Below, in pieces: positions 1 through 10,947 of a stretch of 64,000 bases of DNA. Made by a program: the position numbers and the translations under genes. The stretch covers positions 23,183,039 through 23,247,038 of the forward strand of contig NC_079900.1 of the NCBI RefSeq assembly GCF_024868665.1, written 5' to 3'. The notes under the pieces were generated by a model that was given only the letters and a program-made list of their open reading frames with translations, was not told where the DNA came from and did no database searches. Origin of the DNA: Triplophysa rosa. Taxonomy: Eukaryota; Chordata; Actinopteri; Cypriniformes; Nemacheilidae. Within the stretch, counting starts at the first letter, position 1. Every line of letters starts with the position of its first letter.

Positions 1-317
1 AGGTATGACATGATGTGTTTATTGAGCTTTAGTTCATTTAACTTTTCTTTACTACAACCTTTTGAAGTCGAATCTCACTATTATATTTTATATTTACAAA
101 AATACTGTAGGTATATTTTAGGAGCTGTTTGATTTGGGGTAAGTTTTACTTTTTTTATAATATTTGTTTTTCTGAGGGTCTAGACTACATGCAGCTACTA
201 TCACTTGACGCAAAAAACAGCGGTGGATGACGTTATGGATATATCGTCATTTTTATCGTTATCGCAACAAATACCAGGAATTATCGTGATAGAGTTTTAG
301 GGCCATATCGCCCATCC
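1..317. other. AT-rich sequence with a TE terminus
   Basis: No coding sequence. The segment to about 330 ends in ATATCGCCCATCCCTA, which resembles the terminal repeat of small hAT elements, but no partner end is visible because the window begins here. Confidence 0.35.
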
Positions 318-594
318 CTATTCCAAACCTGTATGAATTTCTTTGTTCTGCTGAACACAAAGGAGGATATTTGAAGGAATGTCAGAAACCAAACAGATCT
401 CATCCCCTATTTACTGCCATAGTAGGGAAAATAAATACTATGGGAGTCAATGGGGGATGAGAACTGTTCGGTTACTGACATTCTTACAAATATCTTCCTT
501 TGTGTTCAGCAGAACAAAGAAATGTATACAGGTTTGGATCAACATGAGGGAAGTAAACTATGACAGAATTTTCGTTTTTTGGTGAACTATCCCT
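318..594. repeat. Palindromic GGGATAGTTCACCC-type MITE (copy 1)
   Basis: Two halves are reverse complements around about 420-440: TTTCTTTGTTCTGCTGAACA near 339 is mirrored by TGTTCAGCAGAACAAAGAAA near 500. The right end reads GGTGAACTATCCCTTTAA, with TTAA at 595-598. This is a common cyprinid foldback element; further copies are annotated below. The left end here is truncated or fused to another repeat. Confidence 0.75.
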
Positions 595-598
595 TTAA

Positions 599-1236
<638 letters not shown>

Positions 1237-1322
1237 TTAGCCAACAGTTCAGCTAGCGCTCTGCTAATTTCTGAGATCTAACTTTATCCCATAATAATCC
1301 ACTGCAGCTGTGTTCTTCTCAC

Positions 1323-1416
1323 CTTTGACCACTGCTTTAACAACATCCTCCTGCTGTTGAGATCGAAACTTGTCAAAGCCGAAATGTTGTTTTAAAGCTC
1401 GATGAATGCCACTCAT
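1323..1416 (-). CDS. recql5: recql5 coding exon 1 with start codon
   Basis: Minus-strand exon: ATG at 1416-1414, 31 codons plus one base, then a GTGAG donor (complement of 1318-1322). The translation begins MSGIHRALKQHFGFDKFRSQ and continues QQEDVVKAVVK. RecQ5 proteins have a comparable short N-terminus (LKxxFGFDxFxxxxQ) before helicase motif I, and this is the RecQ motif 0 with its conserved Phe and Gln. The phase joins exactly to the exon at 1012-1133. The predicted N-terminus is somewhat shorter than I recall for human RECQL5. Upstream in-frame sequence was not pursued; this ATG is the first plausible start directly before the conserved motif. Confidence 0.82.
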
Positions 1417-1545
1417 AATACCAACATTCACTCAACTTTCTTTCAGCTCTGAGACTGAGACGCACACGCATGACGTCAGGCGCTGAACCATGTGACGCAC
1501 GTACTCTGCGCCCTTTATTACTTTGATCAACATCCCGTACAAATA
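1417..1545 (-). promoter_or_regulatory. Probable recql5 promoter / 5' UTR with CRE-like site
   Basis: The stretch just upstream of the recql5 ATG is richer in CpG than its surroundings. It contains a perfect palindromic TGACGTCA at 1471-1478, the consensus CREB/ATF site, about 55 bp before the ATG, and several CACGC/ACGCAC motifs. No TATA box is evident. The position and composition fit a compact housekeeping promoter; the transcription start itself cannot be placed. Confidence 0.5.
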
Positions 1546-2435
1546 ATGTATCCAGTCCAAAAATGCTATTATATATATATTTTTTTGAAACCACACTAAA
1601 TGTATTTTTTATGTTTAAAAAGTAAATAAAATTTAGCAGTTCGTTTGCTCTGTTTGTAAATTACTGTCATCACAGATTTATTGTTTAAACTTTTAACATT
1701 ATGGAAGCCATTTATGGTTGTGCGTAAATATATACAATTTGGTAAGTAAGACCACAAATACATTTTATGATTCACAAATATATTTGAATATGCTTTTTGT
1801 CTTGGATGGTCAATTTTATTTTTAACACTGATTTACTGAGGCTTCCAAACTCGAGACGACAAGACAACTAGATTTCCATACACACAGCATCATGCATACT
1901 TTTAATTTGAGAGTTGTCGAGTTGTTGAAGCAATAAAAATGATGTACTTAATTGCATAATTTATTATTACATTATAGTTTTTACTTTTATTTTAAAGCTA
2001 AATCGATTAAATTAATTAAATTCAAAGTAAATTACAATTTCTAAAGTAATTACACTTTATTTTCAGAAATGCTATTGTTTAGAAATAAGACCTTACGATA
2101 TTATTATGTAAACACGTTTTTACTTGTGTTTCTACACCAGCTGAAATATGACAACAAGAGTGAACACAATGAAGTGAATTTTAATCCATTCACTTATTCA
2201 GATTATTAACAAAAGAGCAGGTGTGGAGAGGGTAGGTAAACACATGGATCCTGATAAGGTGCAGTTCAAAAGCAGTTGCTGAAACAGATCTCACATAACA
2301 GAATTATGGATCATTGCCAATCAATCAGACGTGACCAACTAACATGGTATCTAATGGTAATGTAAGGTCTTGAGCAGTGACTCTTAACCTTTTTTTACAT
2401 TGAACATTAGGTGGCAATCCAACACAGTTCCAAAG
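1546..2435. other. AT-rich intergenic DNA
   Basis: Low-complexity, A/T-dominated sequence upstream of recql5. I see no open coding exon, no RNA gene and no TE boundary. Confidence 0.4.
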
Positions 2436-3576
2436 CTGAGTAACACTTTCCAAAAAGGCTGCATTTGTTGACACTAGTTGACTTTTCATATAACATGAAC
2501 TAACAATAAACAATACTTACACACTACAGCATAACTCAATACATTCGTTTTAACATTTATCAATGCATTTCTAACAAAATTTGTATCTGTTAACGTTGGT
2601 TAATGCACAATTAACTAATATGAACAAGAATTTAACAGTGGTGTAAAGTATTGTTTAATGAGTAAATGTAATTAGTTACTGTACTGAAGTATCTTTTTGG
2701 CTACTTTGTAGTTGTACTGAGTATTAAAGATATTAGCAACTTTTACTCTCTACACTGACTACATTTTTGAACAAGTATATGTACTCTTTACTCCACTACA
2801 TTTGTAATGACTAATGCAATTACACATTACATTTTGCATGGCACCTATCTTTTTTTGCAGATGTTTATTTTTGCTACAGAAGAATTAATATTGCCATTTA
2901 AAGGGCATTGAAGGTACTTCCTGTGAATTTTGCCCTTACTTATTAATGTGAATACGAGTGCATTGTCAGGTAGTTGACAATCGCTGGCTTTTACTTTTTA
3001 ATTTTACCTAACATTATTTTATTTATCCGTTATATTGAAGAGACCTTTTTGAAGAACGTTGGCTTACTTATGAGCACTTGAGCTTAAATGAGACTTGGGT
3101 GTTTGTAATAGATGTAGGTTATGGTGTCGACCATGATTTGTTGCAATTTTGAGGTGTTCAGTCTTATTATGATTTAAGAAAATAAATGCGATTGCTCTCC
3201 TCACGAATCAACTGTTTCTTGTTTTTCACTGACACGTCTCTTAAGCGTTGAGGACTAGTGCTGCTTTGAGCCTACATTCAGTATGAGTAAAATACTCAAG
3301 TACTGTTAAAATCAGATACTCTAAGACTTTTACTGAAGTCGTTTTGGAATTGGTGACTTGTAACTTGTAATGGAGTAATTTTCGCTGCAAGGTATCTGTA
3401 CTTTTACTTGAGTATGGTTTTCAGGTACTCTTTACACCTCTGGAATTTAACAACTGCATTTGTTTTTACTTACATTAACAAAGATCAATAAAAGCTGTAA
3501 AAAGTATTGTAAATTATACAAATACAAAAAATATTGTTCATTGATGTAGAAACTTGTTGTAAAGTGTTACTCAGAA
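2436..3576. mobile_element. TIR DNA element ending in CTGAGTAACACTTT, interrupted by a hAT element
   Basis: The ends are inverted: CTGAGTAACACTTT at about 2437 and AAAGTGTTACTCAG at about 3560-3573. The interior is rich in TTAACA/ACATTAAC strings typical of the cyprinid GGGTAACACTTTA repeat family. The element is split by the hAT insertion at 2636-3442. Without the insert it is roughly 330 bp, a normal size for this kind of non-autonomous element. Confidence 0.6.
2636..3442. mobile_element. Non-autonomous hAT element, TSD GAATTTAA
   Basis: 807 bp from CAGTGGTGTAAAGTA to TACTCTTTACACCTCTG, so the termini are inverted (CAGWGGTGTAAAG). It is flanked by a perfect 8-bp duplication GAATTTAA at 2628-2635 and 3443-3450. 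Eight-bp duplications with CAG...CTG ends are characteristic of the hAT superfamily. No transposase coding is left. Confidence 0.85.
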
Positions 3577-4074
3577 TGTTTTACTTGACCATCAGGATCC
3601 ATAATTAAAGAATTCCAGATGATACGCGTATTGCCAAGTTGTGACATTGTGCACGTTTCAGTTTCCAACATGAAGTAATGAAAGAGTTTGCAATGTAATT
3701 TTAGGTTAAGTTTACATGGTGTATTTCAATCATTTTAAACAGCTTTTGAACACTACATATTTTATTAGATAACAATATACTGTAAATATGTGATTGAAAA
3801 AAGAATAAAAATATTCCTTTAGCATCGCTATGATTTCTTGTAACCTGTCTGGGCACTTTATAGTTGTATGAACTGATGTGGTTCTGAATATTAAATAAAT
3901 ATGCAAAACAGTTATGATACTTTCCCTTTGATGTTCATAGAATAATCAGTCCTCATTGGCAAATTCCAAATGGCACCTTTTTTCTTCTTAATGACATTTC
4001 AACAAAAGCTAGCTCACTACCTGTTGAGAGAAAGAGAAGGTTAGTGTTTTTTTCTTTGTTTTTTTTCTCTCATT
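3577..4074. other. Intergenic AT-rich DNA
   Basis: No gene, RNA or clear repeat boundary seen. Confidence 0.35.
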
Positions 4075-4840
4075 TGTCTGTCAAGTGTTCACAGAAAAAA
4101 TGGGTTTTAAGTAGTTTTTTGAATGTTGTGAGAGATGTGGTTGACCGGACCGAGTTGGAAGAACGTTCCACCAGGAAGGAGTTGTGAAGGAGAATGAGCG
4201 GGAAAGCAATTTACTGCCCTTTTGAGAAGGCAATACAAGACGCCGCTGGTTTGCTGAACGCGGGGGTTTTGATCAGGTGTAGGAGTGTAGGAGGGTGTGA
4301 AAGTATGCCGGTGCAGATCCAGTGATAGTCCTGTAGGCAAGCATTAGTGACTTGAATCTGATACGGGCTTCAACCGGTAGCCAGTGGAGAGAGATGAAAA
4401 GGGGTGTCACATGAGCCCTTTTGGGCTGTTGGAAGACGAGGCGTCCTGCTGCGTTCTTAACCAGCTGGAGTGGTTTGATAGCCTTTGCAGGAAGACCAGC
4501 AAGGAGAGCATTCCAGTAGTCCAAGTTTGAGATTACCAGGGCCTGGACAAGGAGTTGTGCTGCATGCTCAGTGATATAGGGTCTAACCTTTCTAATGTTG
4601 AATACGCATGACCGCGTTCTCTATGCAATGTGATCATTGAAGCACAGCTGTTCATCAAATATGACTCAGAGGTTACTGGCTGTTTTGGAAGCAGTGAATG
4701 TGGTATTGCCAAGTTGGATGGTGAGATTGTGTTGCACCGTGGGGTGTGCCGGAAACACGAGTAGTTCTGTCTTGGCAGGGTTCATAATTTTGATATCTAA
4801 AACAATGGAAAGCAAACTGCTGTCAATTGTAATGAATTAA
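4075..4840 (-). repeat. L2-type LINE remnant (3' part of reverse transcriptase ORF)
   Basis: Read on the minus strand, several frames join into the C-terminal part of a non-LTR retrotransposon ORF2: NPAKTELLVFPAHP near 4780, AAQLLVQALVISNLDYWNAL near 4520-4570, LLAGLPAKAIKPLQLVKNAA, and RAHVTPLFISLHWLPVEARI near 4380. These blocks (LDYxNxLLAGLP, IKPLQ, NAAxRLV, HVTPL, LHWLPV) are hallmarks of L2/CR1-clade elements in fish. Stops and frame changes interrupt the reading and the 5' end is missing, so it is a dead 5'-truncated copy. Cellular origin is very unlikely. Confidence 0.82.
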
Positions 4841-4951
4841 CCTCAAAGTTAATTCTACATGCATTATCTTCATCTTTATAATTGCAATATATGGTTTAGC
4901 TTATGAAAACAAAATATTTTTAGACACCATTGTACAATAGTGTGCCACACA

Positions 4952-7257
4952 GGGGTGCGTTTCCCAAAAGCATCATTAGCCAACTATGGTCGCAAGTTCC
5001 GCCGTTCCAGCATAGTTCAACGATTCAAGTGTTTCCTGAAACCATCGTTCCAACGTTCAATCGCAAGCAGCATCCCAAAGTTGTAACTACAGGTCTAGAG
5101 CTGTGGTTAGTAGCATAGTTCCTTATTATTATGACATGTAGACTTACATGCATCATGCTTTCGAACAAAGCAAGCAACATGCAGTGCATTCTAAATCCAT
5201 CATTCTAAATATGTACATATTCAATTTGACATCTTTTAGTTTGTCAAGCAATATAAGCACTGTTTTTTTTTAAAGTGCGCATGTGCCTGAGCCTACATGC
5301 TCTAGGACCCTGGGGAACAGGCACGTGCAGAGGACGGGCTTTAGGGGCTTGAGCCCAGGCCCATTTTCTTCCTCGAGAGAAAGATTTTTTTATAAATGGA
5401 TATATGAATGTGCACGCGTATGTGTTTCTGTTTGCGCACGGCTTTCCTTGTCAAACAATTAGAAAATGTCAGGTCAGGTCGGGAAATGTTGAGAGTTCCG
5501 ATGCCTTTCTCCCATCCGCGTCTCCACGCAAGCGCTCAGGCGCGCAGCCGCACATAGCGCGCACGCGCAGCACAGCTGTGTGTGTAGCACGTTTGGCACA
5601 CCAGGCAGAGAGCCACAGAAGTGAAGACCTCCCTCCGTTCATGTAGCGTTTGTCTTGGCGTGGAGGTGAGTGGTGATGAACAGACTAGCTACATGTGCTT
5701 TCGAATTCACACCTAATTATCCAAAAGACAAACTGCAAATATTGTTTTGCTAACATCCATCACTTATGAGCTAATGAGTAAGCTAAAGTTTCGCTAAGGC
5801 AGTATTGGCATACATGCTAACTTGATGGAGAAACGACAGCTGAACACAGTCAAATTAATAACGTCATCATAATCGCCTCATTGATATGTAAACCAGGCAT
5901 TAATTAAAATGTGCTAACTTGCATACATTTGTCAGGCAATTAAGATGAATAGGATAAACAAAATAACTAAAGCATACCACCAGTTGTTATTTAATATAAC
6001 TTACATCAAGAATATTTTCCCTTGAAATGTTATGTTTAAATTCAGATATATATGCAGCTTGTTTTGGATAATTTAGAAGAAATCTACAGAAGCAAACAGA
6101 CGAGGGTATAGAAGGCTTAAAACAAACACCTTAATGTGTATTTTGGATATTTCCTTTCCATTAGAGCAAAAGAAGACATGAAAGCAAAATAGACCAACAT
6201 CTCAAACTTGAACAGTACATTAAGTGTCCTGCCTTAAACAATAACTTGATAAGTTTGATGTCAGACTACTCATCTAATAACTATCCATTTTATGTGTTGT
6301 GTATGCTGATAGATCTAAACCACCCTCCCTCAAATGTGAAACAAAGTTCTTGTCACCATTAGTGTGTGTGTGCGCGTGTGTGGTACAGTAAGTGTAATTA
6401 TAGCAACAATAATAGTATTAATAATAATAATTAGTTAAGCTGCTCTATTTTTGTATTTTGTCAATCATTTTTTAAATGAAAAATAACAAATTAGCACCTA
6501 CTGCCTTTTTCAGTTTAGTGTGAAGTTCATTGTTGGTGTCCCAATAACACCAAAATAATTAAGTTTATTGGCTTGTGCAAAATAAATTATATTATATATA
6601 TAAATTTTTAGTGAAAATATGTCATTTTCCTTTGTGCAGTCATTTATCCTAACTATATACTTGCAACTTTAGCATAGAAAACATACACATTGTGGCTTAA
6701 TTTCCTTTATTGTTGCCTGTTCTAAGAACAGTGTTCTTGTGATAAAATTTGTGAATTCTACAGAAGACCATTGTTGGAACATGAAACAATTGGGTGAGTG
6801 TGAGGGATTTATATAAATAGTTATTTTAATATATTTAACATTTTGTTTGGAAAAAATGTAAACAAATATGAGAAGTGCCCTTTTTTCCACCTGAGCCCAT
6901 GCCCCTCAAAATGTCTGTGCATGTCCCTGCTGGGGAATGCCTGGGCGGAGTGACGTAGGGTGAAACTTATGAATGAATTAAATATCGTGAAATGAAACAA
7001 CAGATAACAAAAAACAGGAAAACAAAAGTAGACTTTAAATGCAATGTATGTTATTTACAGCAAGGATTTGACATTAATTCGATCTGAATTTATTTATTAG
7101 ACGTCATGACTCCACCACCTGTGTGGTGTCATCAAATAACCAACTTGGTTCAAACAATTGATCTCCGACAGAGTTATTACGGTTTCGAGAAACCGTCGTA
7201 ACTGGTAATTTCCCTAATGATTCATCGTACTATGGTGGTTAACTAGCGAGTTATGTA
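4952..7257 (+). mobile_element. TIR DNA element (GGGTGCGTTTCCC family), copy A, split by a hAT insertion
   Basis: Begins GGGGTGCGTTTCCCAAAAGC and is homologous, in the opposite orientation, to 35531-36259. Matching landmarks include GCCAACTATGGTCGCAAGTT, the GTGTGGTGTCATCA region, the ATTAATTCGATCTGAA region and GTACTATGGTGGTTAAC. The right terminus has drifted and is recognisable only to about 7257. Removing the insertion at 5318-6929 leaves about 690 bp, close to the 729 bp of copy B. The ends resemble small PIF/Harbinger-like elements, but I could not fix a target duplication, so the superfamily is left open. Confidence 0.7.
5318..6929. mobile_element. hAT element derivative nested in copy A, TSD CTGGGGAA
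   Basis: 1612 bp with inverted ends CAGGCACGTGCAGAGGACGG (left) and, on the reverse strand of the right end, CAGGGACATGCACAGACATT. Both sides carry CTGGGGAA (5310-5317 and 6930-6937). Copy B of the host element reads CCCTGGGGAATCCCTGGGCG at the same place, showing the site before insertion. The left 300 bp is CpG-rich and ends in a GAGGTGAGT splice-donor-like string near 5665, as if the promoter and first exon of an autonomous parent were kept. No transposase domain is recognised inside. Confidence 0.85.
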
Positions 7258-7539
7258 GCTATGGGTATAGAGGGTACACGCAATTATTTGATGAAATTAC
7301 AAGCAGCTGGACTCGACGCTGATCCTTACGACTTTCCTATGACTTACAAAGGAATCAGGTGTTACTGGAAACTGAAAACTGAGTGTTTTGCCTCCATGTG
7401 TGTTCACATGGTAAAGTGACGACACGTCCACACCCTCTATTGTTACCATGTTGAAAAACAGTAGAAATAATCACAGAAATTCTAATGGCTTCCATTAAAA
7501 CCATTATAAAATTCCTTTTTACAGTGAGTTTTGGGCATT
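7258..7539. other. Intergenic, nothing recognised
   Basis: No exon, RNA gene or clear repeat boundary. Confidence 0.35.
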
Positions 7540-7779
7540 ATTACTGTTGTTCTATTGTGAACACACAGGAAGATATTTGGAAGGATGTCAGATCTCATTC
7601 CCCATTTACTACCATAGTAGGGAAGATGAATACTATGGGAGTCAATGGGGAATGAGATCTGACATTCTTCCAAATATCTTCTTGTGTGTTCAGCAGAACA
7701 AAGAAATTTAAACAGGTTTGCAGCAATCTGAGGGAAAGTAAATGATGACAGAATTTTCACTTTTGGGTGAACTATCCCT
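7540..7779. repeat. Palindromic GGGATAGTTCACCC-type MITE (copy 2)
   Basis: Internal halves mirror each other (AAATATCTTCTTGTGTGTTC vs GAACACACAGGAAGATATTT). The right end GGGTGAACTATCCC abuts TTAA at 7780-7783. The left part is truncated. Confidence 0.75.
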
Positions 7780-8061
7780 TTAATGGTGGGCGTTTACGCA
7801 GTTGGCTGGGGCAGTGCAGATTGATTCTTATTTGATTGAATCTGCTGACTGAATCGCAATTGCGATTTGTTATCCATTATTCGCTTTATAGATGTATAAA
7901 ACTAATGTGGTAAAATGAATTATTAATGAAGTCCATTGTAAAACTTTTTGTTACATTTTGTAAGGTTTATGCAACGTGTCCAATGTGTTACATGTCAAAC
8001 GCACCACTGTTTGGCATGAGTTTCCCCAATAGTATCATAGGTTTGCATGAATGCAGCATAA
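7780..8061. other. Intergenic, nothing recognised
   Basis: No exon or repeat boundary seen apart from the flanking elements. Confidence 0.35.
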
Positions 8062-8561
8062 GGCCGTGTTCAGACTTGAGCGCTTTTTTAAATGCCAGCG
8101 CCGGCGTCTTTTTCTGCAGCTCAGAGCGTCTTTTGAGGTTGAAAAAAGTTCAACTTTTCTGAAAAAAATCAGAGACCTGTCATTGCCATAACAACATGCA
8201 AGGAACGTGATTGGTCGAGAAGGCTCAAGCTCGAAAAAATAAAATGGAGCATAGTTTTGTATAAATGTAAGTTTAATTTTCACTTTCAACAACTTCTGAT
8301 TGCATTTCTAGCGAGAAATTAGTATTGTAGTTTTAAATATGTGATTAGTTACTGCAAAGACGCTCTATGTTTATAATTCAAATAGGCTTCCGTTACGCTG
8401 CCTATCTGTTTGTCTGGGCTGCCTTCGTGCACAGACGCTGCCTCTGAAGTCATGGCTTTTGGCTGCTATTTGTAACCAAACGCGGCCTGCATTTTTTTTA
8501 CTAAAAAAGCACCTTTGTCAACTTTTTCTTGTCAAAAAAGAAGTCAAGTGTGAACATGGCC
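8062..8561. mobile_element. PIF/Harbinger-like MITE, TSD TAA
   Basis: 500 bp with inverted ends GGCCGTGTTCAGACTTGA and TCAAGTGTGAACATGGCC, flanked on both sides by TAA (8059-8061 and 8562-8564). A 3-bp TWA duplication with GG...CC ends is the PIF/Harbinger pattern. No coding capacity. Confidence 0.7.
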
Positions 8562-8885
8562 TAAGAAGTTTTTTGTTTGTTTGTTTAGTAATGTGATCTT
8601 CGACACATACCCATAGGCCGTAAGGTGAAGCCGTTTTTCGTTTAATCCCGTTCCCATATATGGGGCACTAAATTATTTACATTCCAATAAAAAGAGCTAT
8701 TGTTTTTGAGCGAGAAAATAAAAGTTCTCCATGTATAATCCTGCAGTTTATTTTTTATTAGTGTTCAAAGTCGGCAATAGTTCCTTCCTCGCGTAATCAT
8801 ATTTTGATCATGAGTGATTAGGCGTCGCGTCACGTGTAGGAAGCACGGCCAGTGAGGTGGCCGCTATTTGGAACGACAGTCCAAT

Positions 8886-10947
8886 ATGTCTGCGCCCTTG
8901 TTATCAATCTCGAGTAGCGAAGAAGAGGAAATTATGGCCAGACCGCCTTCAAAACTCCGTAAAAAGGATTATAAACAATGCTATATGCATCTCACGTCCA
9001 TAAAGAAAGAAGAAACAAAGGATTTTACACTCAAATGATGGGATAAATACAGAAATAGCGTCAAACAGTGGCTTGTTTTGCACGGTGAGAATCAGAGAAT
9101 AGCAGAAACATACAAACATTGTCTAGAAATCGAGTTTGAAAATGTTCCCGAAGACGCTGGGTTTCACTCCACTTGCTACAGGCGTTTCATTGACAAAAAG
9201 CGCCTGGATACGGCAGAGAAACGTGTCATACAGCGTCCTGAAGTTCAAGATGCTCACAAAGATCAGTCTGTGTCATCGAGTAGTAGTACTTCAACAACTG
9301 AATGTCCTAAAAAGAAACTTAGGTCCAGGACGGGCCTGCCAGTAGCTTGTGCGGGTCCTGTGCTTCCTGCCTTGTGCATAATTTGTAAGAAAACGGACAA
9401 GTACATTACTTTGGCAGGCAAACGCCAGAAGGACCATCTTTCGCAGGCAGAAACGTTGTCAGCAGTTAACACAGTTTTTATATGGTTTTTATTTACAACA
9501 TTGTTTCATAATATATAAAATTATATAATATTTATTTACAGGCCAGTTGCTGAAAGCTGCTGAGATGAAGGAAGACACTAGCATTCTTGTGCATATTCAA
9601 GACAAAGACTGTGTGTCTCTGGAGGTGCGATACCACAAGTCCTGTTACAGACAGTACACCAGGTTCTTGACAAAGTCTACTGCAACAGTTACTGGGACCT
9701 CTGAAGAACAGTGAGCTACAAGATATTCTGTGAGAGGATCATCCATCATAGAATAATTGTAAATCAAGAGGTGCTGACAATGATGCAGCTAAGAAGGATC
9801 TTTTTAAATCTTGTGAAAAAACATGAAGATCTTGATGCTTCAAACTACAGGTAATTTAAATACCACAAGTTTCTTTTAAATGCAGCTTTGGAAATAATGT
9901 TTCTGCAACATTTTTATATATTTTATTACAAAGTTTTAATTTATAAAAATGACAACCATAATCATATTTTATAAAGTGTTGAAGCTCATACACACTGTAT
10001 TTTAACTCAATTGTTTTCAGTGTAAATATATCTTTATACCATTGTGATCATATTTCGCTGTATCTTTGTTTCAGGCAGGATAAATTGAAGAGGAGGTTGA
10101 TCCGTGATTTCCCCCAGCTGGCGTTTCACTCGCCCAACAAGCGCAACATCAGTGAGCTGGTTTTTGTCGAGACACTGTCTGCAGATAAACTGATCGACAG
10201 GCATCCATCAGGTACAGAAACAACAGAGTCAACTGAGGTAACTAGCCAAAGTGACAGTGAAAACATGCCAAGTACAACAGCTGGTCCTCAAAGACAAACC
10301 TCAATGGCCTCCATCAATTCTACAGAAGACACAAGGATATTGTATAGTGCAGCATTGATTTTAAAGATGCTTCTTCCAGAACTATCCATGCCCCTGACAC
10401 GTGATGCCCTGCACCAACACTGCAAAAGGGCAAACTACCAAGCAGTCATAATGAGACATTCTCTGAAAGGTATAATGTGTGCCCCTTCACCCGTTGGCAA
10501 TGGATGTGTGTGGGAGATGTTCCTGTATGTCTACATGGGGGCAGTCGTGGCCTAATGGTTAGAGAGTCGGACTCGTGACCAGAAGGTTGCCGGTTCGATT
10601 CCCAGGGCCGGCGGGTAACGACTGAGGTGCCCTTGAGCAAGGCACCTTGTCCCTACTTGCTCCCCACTGCTCCGGGTGTACGTGTGTTCACGATTTTGTG
10701 CGTGTGTTCACTACTCTCTGGATGGGTTAAAAGCAGAGGTCACATTTCGGGTATGGGTCACCATATCTGAATAATAGGTCACTTTCACTTCACAAGAATG
10801 TACTGATTTTTGTCAGTGCAAATGTTGCCAAAGGAATTGTGCAAATGTCGGTGCCAAAATTGTGCAAATGTTTCAAAGGAAACAGAGGAAAGAGCAACAT
10901 GGGATGATGGTTCCAATGATAGTGATAGGGATGATACTGATGAGTAA
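8886..10947 (+). pseudogene. Degenerate transposon gene with paired Cys/His zinc-type motifs
   Basis: ATG at 8886 opens MSAPLLSISSSEEEEIMARP. An in-frame TGA at 9036-9038 interrupts an exon that then continues WDKYRNSVKQWL and GFHSTCYRRFIDKKRL, ending CIICKKTDKYITLAGKRQ... to TLSA. The intron (GTTAAC...TTACAG) joins at about 9541 to GQLLKAAEMKEDTS...RYHKSCYRQYTRFL. A frameshift follows at about 9710, where CAGTGAGC breaks EEQ from SYKIFCERI. A second intron (donor GTAATT at about 9850, acceptor before 10075) leads to QDKLKRRLIRDFPQLAFHSP. A SINE interrupts the 3' part, and a Cys-rich, acidic tail ends at TAA 10945-10947. The twin FHSTCYRRF / YHKSCYRQY motifs with CxxC recall a large family of uncharacterised multi-copy proteins in fish and cnidarians. 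A catalytic domain is not recognised, and the central part is probably deleted. Confidence 0.6.
10537..10794 (+). repeat. HE1/V-SINE-type tRNA-derived SINE
   Basis: Starts GGGGGCAGTCGTGGCCTAAT. It has an A-box-like TGGCCTAATGG and a B box GGTTCGATTCC at 10592-10602, followed by GAGGTGCCCTTGAGCAAGGC and GGGTATGGGTCACCATA. This layout is the tRNA head plus conserved core of fish HE1/V-SINEs. It lies inside the pseudogene above, separating its central part from the Cys-rich tail. It is not a tRNA gene: there is no cloverleaf 3' half. Confidence 0.85.

Noticed and set aside
4930..5118. 62-codon frame
   Set aside because: Falls in the terminal repeat of a TIR element and has a mirrored counterpart at 36062-36274; not a gene.
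9078..9518. Reading 9078-9518 as a stand-alone small gene
   Set aside because: It is the 3' part of an exon that starts upstream at 8886 and is cut by a TGA; the last codons after 9460 are intron.
10560..10610. Possible tRNA gene
   Set aside because: A and B boxes belong to a SINE head; the 3' half does not pair into a cloverleaf.
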